64,000 nt of DNA from Haladaptatus pallidirubidus (GTDB taxonomy: Archaea > Halobacteriota > Halobacteria > Halobacteriales > Haladaptataceae). Where the stretch lies: contig NZ_CP085301.1 in NCBI RefSeq assembly GCF_020700235.1, positions 2,604,001-2,668,000 on the forward strand, in the 5' to 3' direction. Below are positions 17,231 through 25,972 of this stretch, one piece after another (within the stretch, counting starts at the first letter, position 1; every line of letters begins with the position of its first letter). Made by a program: the position numbers and the translations under genes. Under the pieces are notes generated by a model. It did not search any database and was not told the DNA's origin. It saw only the letters and a program-made list of their open reading frames with translations.

Positions 17231-19879
17231 ATGTCTGAGGAGGGATACGACCATGCGACTATCGAACAGCGCTGGCAAACGGCGTGGGGCGAGGAAAACG
17301 CGTATCGAACGCCGGACGACGCGGAAAGTCCCGCGTATATCTTGGGAATGTTTCCGTACCCGTCCGGGAAGCTCCACATGGGTCACGTTCGTAACTACAC
17401 GATAACCGATTCTTACGCCCGGTACCGCCGAATGCGGGGGGACGACGTGCTACATCCGATGGGGTGGGATTCCTTCGGCCTTCCCGCCGAAAACGCCGCG
17501 AAGGAGCGCGACACGGATCCACGCGAGTGGACGATGGACTGCATCGACACGATGCGCGACCAGATGAAGTCGATGGGGTTCGGCTACGACTGGGAGCGCG
17601 AGGTGACGACCTGCAAGCCCGAATACTACCGGTGGAACCAATGGCTGTTCCAGCAGTTCCACGACGCGGGCCTCGTCGACCGACGCGGTGCCGAAGTTAA
17701 CTGGTGTCCCTCCTGTGAAACCGTGTTGGCCGACGAGCAGGTCGAAGGGGAGGATGAACACTGTTGGCGCTGTGAGACGCTCGTCGAACAGCGTGAACTC
17801 GACCAGTGGACGCTCGCCATTACGGAGTACGCCGACGAACTGCTCGAAGCGATAGACGAGTTAGACGGCTGGCCGAACAGCGTTCGCCAGATGCAACGGA
17901 ACTGGATCGGCAAGCAGGAGGGCGCTTCCTTGGAGTTCACCGTCGAGGGCCACGGCCCCGTGGAGGCGTTCACGACTCGCGTGGATACGATATTCGGTGC
18001 AGCGTTCTTCGCGCTGGCCCCCGACCACTCCATTTCGAAGGAGCTGGCCGAAGACGACGATACCGTTCGCCGCTTCATCGAGGAAGATGCAGACCCGGAC
18101 GGCGACGAACCGAACGGCGTCGAAACCGACCTGACCGCGACGAATCCCGCGACGGGCGATGAACTGCCGGTGTTCGTCGCCGACTTCGTCCTCTCGGACG
18201 TCGGGACGGGCGCGCTGATGGGCGTCCCCGGACACGACGATCGCGACCACGTCTTCGCCTCGAAGATGGGCGTTGAAATTACACCTGTCGTCGCCCCCGA
18301 ACCGGAGGAAGGCGAACCCGAAGCACCCGACGTGAGCGAGGGCGCCTACACCGAGGACGGCGTCTTGGTGAACAGCGACGAATATTCCGGACTGACCAGC
18401 GCGGAGGCCCGCGAATCGCTGACCGCGGACATCGACTCCGCGGAATCTCACACGCAGTATCGACTGCGCGACTGGCTCATCTCCCGACAGCGGTACTGGG
18501 GAACGCCGATTCCGGCGATTCACTGCGACGACTGCGGTCCGGTTATGGTTCCCGAAGAAAACCTCCCGGTCGAACTGCCGGAGTTCATCAACACGACGGG
18601 GAACCCGCTGGACGCCGCCGAGGAGTGGAAGCGAGTCGAGTGTCCCGAGTGTGGGGCGGACGCCGTCCGCGAGACTGATACGATGGACACTTTCGTCGAC
18701 TCCTCGTGGTACTTCCTACGGTACATCTCGCCGGACTACGAGGACGCGCCGTTCGAGAGCGGGAAGGCGGACGACTGGATGCCGGTTGACCAGTACGTCG
18801 GCGGCATCGAACACGCCGTGATGCACCTGCTGTACGCCCGGTTCGTCACGAAAGCAATTGCCGATTTGGGGATGCTGGAACACCGTGAACCGTTCACGAA
18901 CCTGCTGGCGCAGGGAATGGTGCAACTCGACGGCGAGAAGATGTCCAAATCGAAGGGGAACACGGTGTCTCCGCAGCTGATCTCCGAGGAGTACGGCGCG
19001 GACACGGCGCGGCTGTTCATGATGCAGGCCGCACAGCCGAAACGGGACTTCGACTGGTCGGAGGAGGGCGTTCGTTCCACGAACCGCTTCCTCGCTCGGT
19101 TCAAGGACGCGGTCGATACGTTCGCCTCCGAAACGGCGGACGGCGCGGACGACTCCGTCGCGGAGTACGTCCGCGACGAAATCGACGCCACGGTTGCCGT
19201 CGCAACCGAGCAGTACGACGCGCTGATGTTCAACATTGCTCTGCGCGAAGTACAAGATCTCGTGGATACCCTGCGTGCATACGCGGATTACACCGATGTT
19301 CACGCCCCGACCTTCGAACGCGGGTTGACGGTCGCGACTCGGCTTTTGGCTCCGGTCGCACCACACATCGCGGAAGAACTGTACGACGAACTCGGAAACG
19401 ACGGGTTCGTCGTCGACGCGGACTGGCCGACTCTGGAGACGGAAACAGAGGATACGGTCGAACGCCGTCAACTGATTGAGAACACTCGGGAGGACGTGCG
19501 CAACATCATCGACGTCGCGGGAATCGAAGACCCGGAGCGAATCGACGTGGTGGTTACGCCGGAGTGGAAACACCGCGCCCTCGAACTGGCGATGGACAGC
19601 GACGCGGAGAACCTCATCTCCGAACTGATGCAGGTGCAGGAAATCCGCGAACAGGGCGACGCCGCGGCCTCGTATGGCCAAGACCTGCAAGCGACACGGG
19701 AGTCGCTGAATCCGACACTCACGCCAGAACGCGAGCACGAGGTGCTCCGGCAGACGGCATGGCTAATCGAACGCGAGTTCGACGCCCCGGTGAACGTCCT
19801 TTCGAGTTCGGACGCCGCCGCCGACACCGCCCGGAAAGCCGAACCCGGTCGTCCTGCCATCGACATTTTGGAACGGTAA
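17231..19879 (+). CDS. leuS: Leucyl-tRNA synthetase
   Basis: The 882-residue class Ia synthetase charges tRNA-Leu. The HIGH-box equivalent is in YPSGKLHMGHVRNYTITD near residue 46, the KMSKSKGN loop is near residue 573, and the zinc knuckles CPSCETV and CPECGAD and the CP1 editing domain (TTRVDTIFGAAFFALAP, GVPGHDDRDHVFA) lie between them. The anticodon-binding domain and a C-terminal extension finish the protein. The bacterial-like architecture, with the editing domain before the DTMDTFVDSSWYF segment, is what haloarchaea carry. It is a single-gene transcript, judging by its isolation. Confidence 0.97.
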   Translation: MSEEGYDHATIEQRWQTAWGEENAYRTPDDAESPAYILGMFPYPSGKLHMGHVRNYTITDSYARYRRMRGDDVLHPMGWDSFGLPAENAAKERDTDPREWTMDCIDTMRDQMKSMGFGYDWEREVTTCKPEYYRWNQWLFQQFHDAGLVDRRGAEVNWCPSCETVLADEQVEGEDEHCWRCETLVEQRELDQWTLAITEYADELLEAIDELDGWPNSVRQMQRNWIGKQEGASLEFTVEGHGPVEAFTTRVDTIFGAAFFALAPDHSISKELAEDDDTVRRFIEEDADPDGDEPNGVETDLTATNPATGDELPVFVADFVLSDVGTGALMGVPGHDDRDHVFASKMGVEITPVVAPEPEEGEPEAPDVSEGAYTEDGVLVNSDEYSGLTSAEARESLTADIDSAESHTQYRLRDWLISRQRYWGTPIPAIHCDDCGPVMVPEENLPVELPEFINTTGNPLDAAEEWKRVECPECGADAVRETDTMDTFVDSSWYFLRYISPDYEDAPFESGKADDWMPVDQYVGGIEHAVMHLLYARFVTKAIADLGMLEHREPFTNLLAQGMVQLDGEKMSKSKGNTVSPQLISEEYGADTARLFMMQAAQPKRDFDWSEEGVRSTNRFLARFKDAVDTFASETADGADDSVAEYVRDEIDATVAVATEQYDALMFNIALREVQDLVDTLRAYADYTDVHAPTFERGLTVATRLLAPVAPHIAEELYDELGNDGFVVDADWPTLETETEDTVERRQLIENTREDVRNIIDVAGIEDPERIDVVVTPEWKHRALELAMDSDAENLISELMQVQEIREQGDAAASYGQDLQATRESLNPTLTPEREHEVLRQTAWLIEREFDAPVNVLSSSDAAADTARKAEPGRPAIDILER

Positions 19880-19898
19880 ATTCGTTTTTATTTTTCGC
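19880..19898 (+). terminator. T-rich terminator after leuS
   Basis: The run TTCGTTTTTATTTTTCG follows the leuS stop codon directly. Archaeal RNA polymerase terminates at short T-tracts without needing a hairpin, so this is a plausible termination signal. Confidence 0.5.
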
Positions 19899-20027
19899 CG
19901 TTAAAGCCCAGAAAACGCCTGTATTGAACTTCTTGACCGGAGTAAAACGGTCGTAAACGGACAGTATATTATAAAATTATAACGTGACATCATCGTTGAT
20001 TTTCAGTGTACGCGACCTTAGGGATGA

Positions 20028-20038
20028 CATATATATTT
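20028..20038 (+). promoter_or_regulatory. TATA box of the first AlkP-fold gene
   Basis: CATATATATTT lies about 25-30 bases before the ATG at 20062, the spacing expected if transcription starts within a few bases of the start codon. Confidence 0.6.
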
Positions 20039-20061
20039 GAGTAGAACTCAAAGACAGCAGT

Positions 20062-21015
20062 ATGTCTATTTGGGAACGGTACTCTCTCCAGAACGCGCTC
20101 CGAGTTCTGGAAAACCCATCGCTCCTTCGAGGAGAAACGCGGCGACTCCGCAAGGACGCACTGAACGCAAACGCCTACGTTTCGCGGTTGTTGAACACCG
20201 ACGAGCGTATGGACGTGATGGCGGAGGATTGGGACAATCTCGTCATCTTGGACGCCTGTCGATACGATATGTTCGCGGCGAGGGCGAACATCGGCGACCG
20301 AGTGACGAGCAAACTCTCGCCGGGAAGCGAGAGTTGGGAGTTCATGCAGGAGAGTTACGTCGGGAAGGAGTTCCACGACACGGTGTACGTCACGTCGAAC
20401 CCTCACGCCTACAAACTTCCCGACGGAACCTTTCACGCCGTCGTCAACCTGCTGGACGACCATTGGGACGATACGTTTCGAACCGTCATGCCGGAAACGA
20501 TGGTCGAACAGACAGTTTCCGCGTTCGAACAGTACCCCGACAAACGCATCATCACGCATTTCATGCAACCGCACTTCCCCTTTATCGGCGAGAAGGGTCG
20601 CAAGTTCGGCCACGCTGGTATCGAGATGCCATCAGATGACCACAGCGGCGAACCGCATCCGTGGAACGCCCTCCTCTACGGCGAGGCGGAGAACGAATCC
20701 GAGATAATCGAAGCCTACGTCGAAAATCTCACCGTGACCCTTCCACACGTCGAGGAACTGGTGGACGAATTCCCCGGAAAATCGGTTATCACGGCGGACC
20801 ACGGTAACCTCATCGGCGAGCGAACGTATCCGATTCCGATTCGAACGTTCGGTCACCCCGGCGGATTACATAAACGCGAACTCATCGAAGTTCCGTGGGC
20901 GGAAATCGACTCGGAGGAACGCCGTGAAGTCACGGCAGAAGCACCGAAAGTCCGCGAAGAGATGACCGACGACGTAATCGAAGATCGGTTGCGGAACCTC
21001 GGTTACGCGGAGTAA
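20062..21015 (+). CDS. Alkaline phosphatase/sulfatase-fold protein, short type
   Basis: A 317-residue soluble protein with the metal-site strand NLVILDACRYDMF near residue 60, followed by SPGSESWEFM (possible nucleophile Ser), VTSNPHAYKLPDG, THFMQPHFPFIG (His) and VITADHGNLIG (Asp/His metal ligands), the order seen in the alkaline phosphatase superfamily. It lacks the formylglycine CxPxR motif of true sulfatases. It shares LDxCRxD, MQPHFP and a C-terminal LxxLGY tail with the gene at 25067-25972 across the cluster. A role in transferring sulfate or phospho groups onto surface glycans is inferred from the adjacent glycosyltransferases and flippase. Confidence 0.8.
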   Translation: MSIWERYSLQNALRVLENPSLLRGETRRLRKDALNANAYVSRLLNTDERMDVMAEDWDNLVILDACRYDMFAARANIGDRVTSKLSPGSESWEFMQESYVGKEFHDTVYVTSNPHAYKLPDGTFHAVVNLLDDHWDDTFRTVMPETMVEQTVSAFEQYPDKRIITHFMQPHFPFIGEKGRKFGHAGIEMPSDDHSGEPHPWNALLYGEAENESEIIEAYVENLTVTLPHVEELVDEFPGKSVITADHGNLIGERTYPIPIRTFGHPGGLHKRELIEVPWAEIDSEERREVTAEAPKVREEMTDDVIEDRLRNLGYAE

Positions 21016-21046
21016 ACGAACGACGGGCGACATTCGGGCGAGCGAA

Positions 21047-21514
21047 CTACAGGGTGGCGAGTCGGGCGATGTAAACCAAACTCAACACGTGATCGTTCGT
21101 GTCGAAGTCGGCGGGTCCATCCGGGCCGAATCGGTCTACCTCAGAAAAGCCGTACATATACGACTGAAGGGCTTCACAGGCCGGTTCGCTCAACCAACCG
21201 ATTTCCTCGTAGTACGAGAGCGCGTTCGAACTGTTTTCGAATCCGGCCTTCTCGATGAGGAAATCGAGCCATTCGAAGACGATGACCTCCGCACCGTATC
21301 TGCTCGGAAGCAGGGTCAGGTAGGGCTTTTCCGGAAGCGACCCGGACGCGAGAAACTGCGTTTGCAGTTTCATCAGTTCTTCTCGCTGGCTCAGTCGAAA
21401 GATGTCTTCTGCAGTTTGGCCGTCGTCGCTCGCGGAGAGGTCGAGCGGCAGCTCGCCCTCGTCCGCCATCCTGCGAAGTTCCCGCAGGTCGTAGTCGGCG
21501 GGTTTGATAGTCAT
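21047..21514 (-). CDS. Archaellum FlaD/E-domain protein, orphan
   Basis: The 155-residue protein contains, from about residue 60, KPYLTLLPSRYGAEVIVFEWLD followed by LIEKAGFENSSNALSYYEEIGWLSE and a YMYGF motif. This closely follows the conserved C-terminal domain of archaellum accessory proteins FlaD/FlaE (YLTxLPxxYxxEVxVLEWLDFLxExAG, YYExIGWIS). The N-terminal 55 residues are charged (DYDLRELRRMADEGE). No other archaellum or chemotaxis gene is in the window, so it is an isolated paralog, perhaps linking motility machinery to another regulator. It converges with the AlkP-fold gene. Confidence 0.8.
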   Translation of the reverse strand: MTIKPADYDLRELRRMADEGELPLDLSASDDGQTAEDIFRLSQREELMKLQTQFLASGSLPEKPYLTLLPSRYGAEVIVFEWLDFLIEKAGFENSSNALSYYEEIGWLSEPACEALQSYMYGFSEVDRFGPDGPADFDTNDHVLSLVYIARLATL

Positions 21515-21602
21515 TCTGATATTTGGAATACAATCTACTAGGCCTATTTAACTCTTGATGCGACGCGATTCGCCAAATAAGCGTCAGAAAAACGTCTATT
21601 TT

Positions 21603-21977
21603 CTATTCGTCTACCGATCCGCCACGGACTTTTCGCGCGAGGGCGATGACGCCGAGGAGGCTGACCAGCACGCCGACGACGCCTGCGGCGCTTTTGCCGC
21701 GTCCGGATTCCGCGTTGAACTCGTCCGTTTCAAAATCGTCCGTTTCGAGCGACGCCGAGTCGTCCTCGGTTTCGTCGGACGGTGCGCGGAGTTTTCGAGC
21801 GAACAGTGCGACAGCGGCGACGACGAGAAGACCGACGAGCGGTTTTATCAGCGAGACGACCGACCGCTCCGACGATTCGGTCTTCGTGCGCGCACTCGCC
21901 GGTGCAGTGTCCTCATTGGGGTACACTCGTTCTTCGACGAGTGCAGGTTTTTCGATGTTGACTTCGAGGAGCGACAT
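21603..21977 (-). CDS. Membrane protein with two helices (124 aa), unknown
   Basis: The 124-residue product has a hydrophilic N terminus, a membrane helix near residues 40-58 (SLIKPLVGLLVVAAVALFARKL), an acidic central loop (ETEDDSASLETDDFETDEF) and a second helix near 98-115 (AAGVVGVLVSLLGVIALARK). Both helices end in Arg/Lys-rich edges. I recognise no family. ATG 21977 is chosen because MSLLEVNIEKP is a cleaner start than the seven extra codons. It stands alone. Confidence 0.6.
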   Translation of the reverse strand: MSLLEVNIEKPALVEERVYPNEDTAPASARTKTESSERSVVSLIKPLVGLLVVAAVALFARKLRAPSDETEDDSASLETDDFETDEFNAESGRGKSAAGVVGVLVSLLGVIALARKVRGGSVDE

Positions 21978-22105
21978 CACAGTCCTGTTCGTCCCCAATC
22001 ACCGTTATACCTTCTGGCTTGTTCGCTCCCACCATGCTCCGGGTGACTATCACTATACATACCATTCAACACGCCAAATTTACCCGTCTGGCGAATTTTC
22101 CGAGT

Positions 22106-22338
22106 ATGATGGTGGCCATCCGCGTCCTGCTGGTTGACGACGAACCTGACCTCGCGAACACGACGTCGGATTTCGTTCGTCCCATCCGAGGGGTGGGGTA
22201 TCGGAGGCGGTGGAGACGCTCATCGCCGAAGGAAAGAACGTCGAGAAGCTAAAAGAGCGAGTCGAGGAATTAGAACGACGCGAACGACCCGCGAACCGCT
22301 TCTTCCAGAGTGTGTCTGACGCCCGGACTCACAGCTAA
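22106..22338 (+). pseudogene. Broken response-regulator/PAS-type signalling gene remnant
   Basis: From ATG 22106 the frame reads MMVAIRVLLVDDEPDLANTT, the unmistakable start of a CheY-like receiver (acidic pair DDE before the phospho-Asp strand), and then stops resembling a receiver after about 28 codons. A second frame, beginning near 22195 with SEAVETLIAEGKNVEKLKER and ending at the TAA at 22336-22338, resembles the helical linker of haloarchaeal receiver-PAS or HalX proteins. The phospho-Asp and most of the domain are missing, so an internal deletion plus frameshift is the simplest reading. The end overlaps the flippase gene. Confidence 0.65.
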
Positions 22339-23736
22339 AAGGAGGCCGACGTAGACGCCGCCGCCGATCGAAACGAGTACCGCCAGATCAATCCACGAAT
22401 CGACGGGAAACGAAGCGTGCACCGTCGAAACGACGGCAAACATGGTGAGGCCCGCACCGACCTGTTCGACCATCGGGCGCGAAATCGGAACGAGTCCCGA
22501 AACTGCTCGCCGGAGAAAGTGGAGGCCGCCGAGATAGACCAGCGTTTCCGCGACGATAGTCGCGATCACGACGCCGATTGGGCCGAGTCGGAGCGTCAGC
22601 AGAACGCCCAAAACGAGATTTGTCGCGACTGCAACCGCCGACAGTCGCATGGCCACGTCGGGCCTGTCGAGTCCGTTGACGGCCTGCACCAGCGGTCCGC
22701 TCTGGCTTCGGACGACTCGGTATCCGGCGAGCCCGACCAACAGGGGTGCGGCGTTTCGAAAGTCGGGGCCGTAGACGGTCACGACGAGTGGTTCGGAGAG
22801 CGCGAGCGATCCGAAGAGAATCGGAACCGCGAGTATTCCAGCGTAGGCGATGATGTTCGACACGTCGCGCCCGACGCCACTTCCGTTCTCACTGCCGTCC
22901 CCCCCGCGAGCGCGGCGAGCACTCACCGTCGACATCAATCCGCGTCCTGCAACGTCAGCGACGAACACCGCTGGAAGCGTGAGTTTCCATGCCACTTCGT
23001 AGAACCCAGCCGATGCCGACCCGAGCAGAAACCCGAGCAGAAGCACGTCGAGGCGGTCGTACGTCGTTCCCAGTATCGTCGTTGGAATGCTGTACCTGGC
23101 GTAATCGACCAGGCTTCGGAGGAACGCCCGGGACGGAATCGCGGGTCGCGCGGAGACGAAGAGTGCGATTATCGGAAGCGTGAGTGCCGATGCGGCGACG
23201 AGGCCGTACACCATCCCCGCCCCGGCGATTCCGGGGAGCGCGACGAACCAGAGTTGAAGAGGGAGGGTGAGCGCCGAGCGAAGGGTGTCGTTCCACGTCG
23301 CGGCGCTGATTCGCCCTCGGCCTTGGACGAGACTTTCGATTGTTTCGTACATCGACTCGGTCGCCAGCAAAAGAACGAGCAGAACGGGTGCGAGCGCGAG
23401 GCCGGTGTACGCTCGCAGAGCGTCACCGGCGACGAGAACGGCGACGACGGCGAGTGCGACCCAAAAGGCGTTGAACAACAACTGTGCTCCGAACGCGGGC
23501 GGACGAAGCGCGTCGGACTCGGAGAGGCGCTTTTTCGCCGCGAGCGACCAGCCGTTCATCGGTCTGTCCGCGATTTTCGTCACCGCGAACAGCAGGTAAA
23601 CGCCGCCGAACGTTGCGGGGCCGAGCCATCGGGCGAAAATGACGGTTCCGGCGAAACCGACGGCCGCCATGGTGAACTGGGCGGCGGTTCCGCCGAGCGT
23701 CTCCCTGCTGAGGCTGATTCCGTCCGCTTCGCTCAT
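22270..23736 (-). CDS. Polysaccharide flippase (oligosaccharide flippase/MVF family)
   Basis: The 488-residue integral membrane protein has 12-14 hydrophobic segments spread over its full length, starting GGTAAQFTMAAVGFAGTVIFARWLGPATFGGVYL, the classic Wzx/RfbX first helices. Such proteins flip lipid-linked oligosaccharides across the membrane for surface glycan or S-layer glycoprotein assembly. Its start overlaps the stop of the sulfatase-like gene by 4 bases (ATGA), so it is the last gene of the minus-strand operon 27796-22270. Confidence 0.88.
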   Translation of the reverse strand: MSEADGISLSRETLGGTAAQFTMAAVGFAGTVIFARWLGPATFGGVYLLFAVTKIADRPMNGWSLAAKKRLSESDALRPPAFGAQLLFNAFWVALAVVAVLVAGDALRAYTGLALAPVLLVLLLATESMYETIESLVQGRGRISAATWNDTLRSALTLPLQLWFVALPGIAGAGMVYGLVAASALTLPIIALFVSARPAIPSRAFLRSLVDYARYSIPTTILGTTYDRLDVLLLGFLLGSASAGFYEVAWKLTLPAVFVADVAGRGLMSTVSARRARGGDGSENGSGVGRDVSNIIAYAGILAVPILFGSLALSEPLVVTVYGPDFRNAAPLLVGLAGYRVVRSQSGPLVQAVNGLDRPDVAMRLSAVAVATNLVLGVLLTLRLGPIGVVIATIVAETLVYLGGLHFLRRAVSGLVPISRPMVEQVGAGLTMFAVVSTVHASFPVDSWIDLAVLVSIGGGVYVGLLLAVSPGVRHTLEEAVRGSFASF

Positions 23737-25070
23737 GCGTAGCCCAAATCGTGGAGTTGGGCTTCGACCGCCTCCGAGACGGTCACGTCGTCTTCGGCGA
23801 CTCTTCTATCGAGTTCGTTCACGAGGGATTCGATTCGCTCCCGTGGCTTCTCTTTTTCTCCCACTTCGTGAAAACCGTTCGGTGCTTCCCATCCGTAGTA
23901 GCCGGGGGCGATTAGTCCGTGCATCTCTCCGTCGAGCGGTTCGGTATCGAATCCATCCCGTGCGAGTGCAATTCGGTGCCGATTCGTCAAACCGTGGTAC
24001 TCCGCCAGAAATTCTATTTCTCCGGCGTTTTCGGCGGTTTCTTCGAGCAAACTGCGCCCTCGCGATTCACCGTCGATGTTCGCCACGTCGAGTACCGTCC
24101 GGTGAACGTCGAGGAGGCTAACCGTCTCGTTTCGGGTAGTGTCGGTTTGATAGTCGCCCGGCTCGTCCTGCTTCCTCTCCCAGATACAGAGCGGAATCCG
24201 CGTCACCTCGGGATACAGTCCGCAGAGGTGTTCCCACGCGTCGTACTCGCCCAGAACCTCGCCGTGGTCGGACAGCGTGATGACGTAATCGAACTCCGCG
24301 CAGAGCTCCGCGAAGATGGCGCGATACATATCCGAGAGGTACCGAACGCTGTCGTCGTACGCTCGCAGAATCGTTTCGGGGTTCTCTTCCGGGCCTTCGA
24401 GCGTCGCCCGCAAACCGTTCAGTTCGGGCGGCTCGACGGTTCGGTACTCCTCCGGCGGGGCGTAGGGCGTGTGGGCCTCCATCAGGTTGACGAACAGAAA
24501 TTCGTTCTCGCCGAAATCGGTTTCCCGGACGAATTGGAGCGCCTCCGTCGCACCGTCGTCGCGGGTCGCCTTGCCCCACCCTAAATCGCGGAGTTTTAAC
24601 AGTGCGCCCCGCCTGAGCGAGGGAATCATGTCACAGTCACCGGTCAGCACCTCGTGCAGAGCATGAAGATAGCGTTCCGCGCCCTGTTCCCGTGTTTCGG
24701 CGATGAATCCGTCCCAGTCGAAGACGTTCTCAGAAAGGGCTTCGAGTCGCCAGCTGCCCTCAAACTGGTCGAATCCGCGGTGGAAATCGAACGGTCGGGA
24801 GACGTTGACGTTTGCGCTGAACGCCCGCGTGGCGTACCCTGCTTCCCCGAACGATTCCGCGAGAACCGGCTCCTCGCAGTCCAGCAGTTGCGCCCCGGCG
24901 TACACACCGAGTTCGCTCGCGTACTTTCCCGCGAACAGAGAGGCGTGGGCTGGGACGGTCCAGTGCGAGGTCGAATAGGCGTTTTCGAACCGTTGGCCCG
25001 GAAGCCAGTCGAAGTGCGCGTCGAAGGCGTCCTTTCGGAGGGTGTCGAGGACGACGAGCGCGACGTTCAT
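23733..25070 (-). CDS. Sulfatase-like alkaline phosphatase superfamily enzyme
   Basis: The 445-residue protein starts MNVALVVLDTLRKDAFD, the metal-binding strand of sulfatases, then SHWTVPAHASLFAG (residues 40-53), which sits where sulfatases have CxPxR; here Thr is the likely nucleophile and no formylglycine Cys exists. LVNLMEAHTPYAPP and VITLSDHGEVLGEYDAWEH supply further metal ligands. The shape suits phosphotransferases or sulfo/phosphoglycan-modifying enzymes. The start is set at 25070, where ATG overlaps the previous stop by 4 bases; it overlaps the flippase start likewise, showing translational coupling. The C terminus (LHDLGYA) resembles the tails of both short AlkP-fold proteins in the locus. 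Confidence 0.87.
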   Translation of the reverse strand: MNVALVVLDTLRKDAFDAHFDWLPGQRFENAYSTSHWTVPAHASLFAGKYASELGVYAGAQLLDCEEPVLAESFGEAGYATRAFSANVNVSRPFDFHRGFDQFEGSWRLEALSENVFDWDGFIAETREQGAERYLHALHEVLTGDCDMIPSLRRGALLKLRDLGWGKATRDDGATEALQFVRETDFGENEFLFVNLMEAHTPYAPPEEYRTVEPPELNGLRATLEGPEENPETILRAYDDSVRYLSDMYRAIFAELCAEFDYVITLSDHGEVLGEYDAWEHLCGLYPEVTRIPLCIWERKQDEPGDYQTDTTRNETVSLLDVHRTVLDVANIDGESRGRSLLEETAENAGEIEFLAEYHGLTNRHRIALARDGFDTEPLDGEMHGLIAPGYYGWEAPNGFHEVGEKEKPRERIESLVNELDRRVAEDDVTVSEAVEAQLHDLGYA

Positions 25071-25972
25071 CGGTACCCCAACGCCGAAAGACGGTTGGCG
25101 ACCGACGTTTCGGTTGTCTCCATCCACGATTCCGGGTCGTGCGACCCGGAATCGTTCGCGGTGGTGACGACCCACGGAACCTCGCGCAGGACGCGAATCG
25201 GCACTCTGTCCGGATGGCCGTAGACGTACCATTCGCCGAACCCGTTGCCGTGGTCGGCGGTCAGCACGACCCGGTGCGCATCGAGGTTATTGAGGAGGAC
25301 GTTCACGTCCGAGAGGACGTACCGGAGGTTTTTTCGGTAGGATTCCCAGACTCGATTCCGGGTGAGGTCGCCCCTGCGCAGGCGCTCCCAGACGCCGACC
25401 CGATCGCCGAACTCGTCCCGGCTCATGGCGTCGCCCGGAATCGGGTCGGGAACCGAGGGAAAGTGCGGTTGCATGTAGTGGACGACGAGTTTTTCCGGGT
25501 CGTGTTCGCGCCCCGCCGAAATCGCGCGGTCGGTGACGGCGCGGGCGGGAACCGTCCCGAGTTCGTCGTCCCAACCGTCGCGCCACACTTCGTCCAACAG
25601 GGCGAAATTTGCAGAATCGAGGTGCTCGTCGGAGTTCGGATTCGCTGTGACGTGAACCGTGTCTGCGCAGTCCCGTCCCGAAAAGTTTGCGCGCATCCAT
25701 TCGTCGGAGCGCGTTCCCGCCGACTGGAATCGGTTGACTCGGTCGATGAACGGAAACTCCGGCGCGACCTCACGCATGCAATCGACCCGACAGCCGTCGA
25801 GGACGACGAGCGCGTCCCACGGGTGGTCGTATATCGACTCGCCGTAGTTTCGGCGGTCACCGACTCTCCGGAGAACGCCTTTGTACAATTCGTAGGCTGA
25901 TTTGTCCACACCGCGCCAGCCGTCCTCACGAACTCGACTCCTGCTTTCCGCGATCCAGTCTCCGAGCGTCAT
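25067..25972 (-). CDS. Alkaline phosphatase/sulfatase-fold protein, short type
   Basis: The 301-residue relative of the 20062-21015 product contains ALVVLDGCRVDCM near residue 52, VTANPNSDEHLD, VVHYMQPHFPSV and VLTADHGNGFGEWYVYGHPD in the same order. A Thr/Ser in the SAGTRSDEWM segment is the likely nucleophile by position. It starts at ATG 25972, overlapping the stop of the GT2 gene by 4 bases, and overlaps the next gene by 4 bases. Together with its neighbours it probably decorates a cell-surface glycan; the exact transferred group is unknown. Confidence 0.8.
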   Translation of the reverse strand: MTLGDWIAESRSRVREDGWRGVDKSAYELYKGVLRRVGDRRNYGESIYDHPWDALVVLDGCRVDCMREVAPEFPFIDRVNRFQSAGTRSDEWMRANFSGRDCADTVHVTANPNSDEHLDSANFALLDEVWRDGWDDELGTVPARAVTDRAISAGREHDPEKLVVHYMQPHFPSVPDPIPGDAMSRDEFGDRVGVWERLRRGDLTRNRVWESYRKNLRYVLSDVNVLLNNLDAHRVVLTADHGNGFGEWYVYGHPDRVPIRVLREVPWVVTTANDSGSHDPESWMETTETSVANRLSALGYR

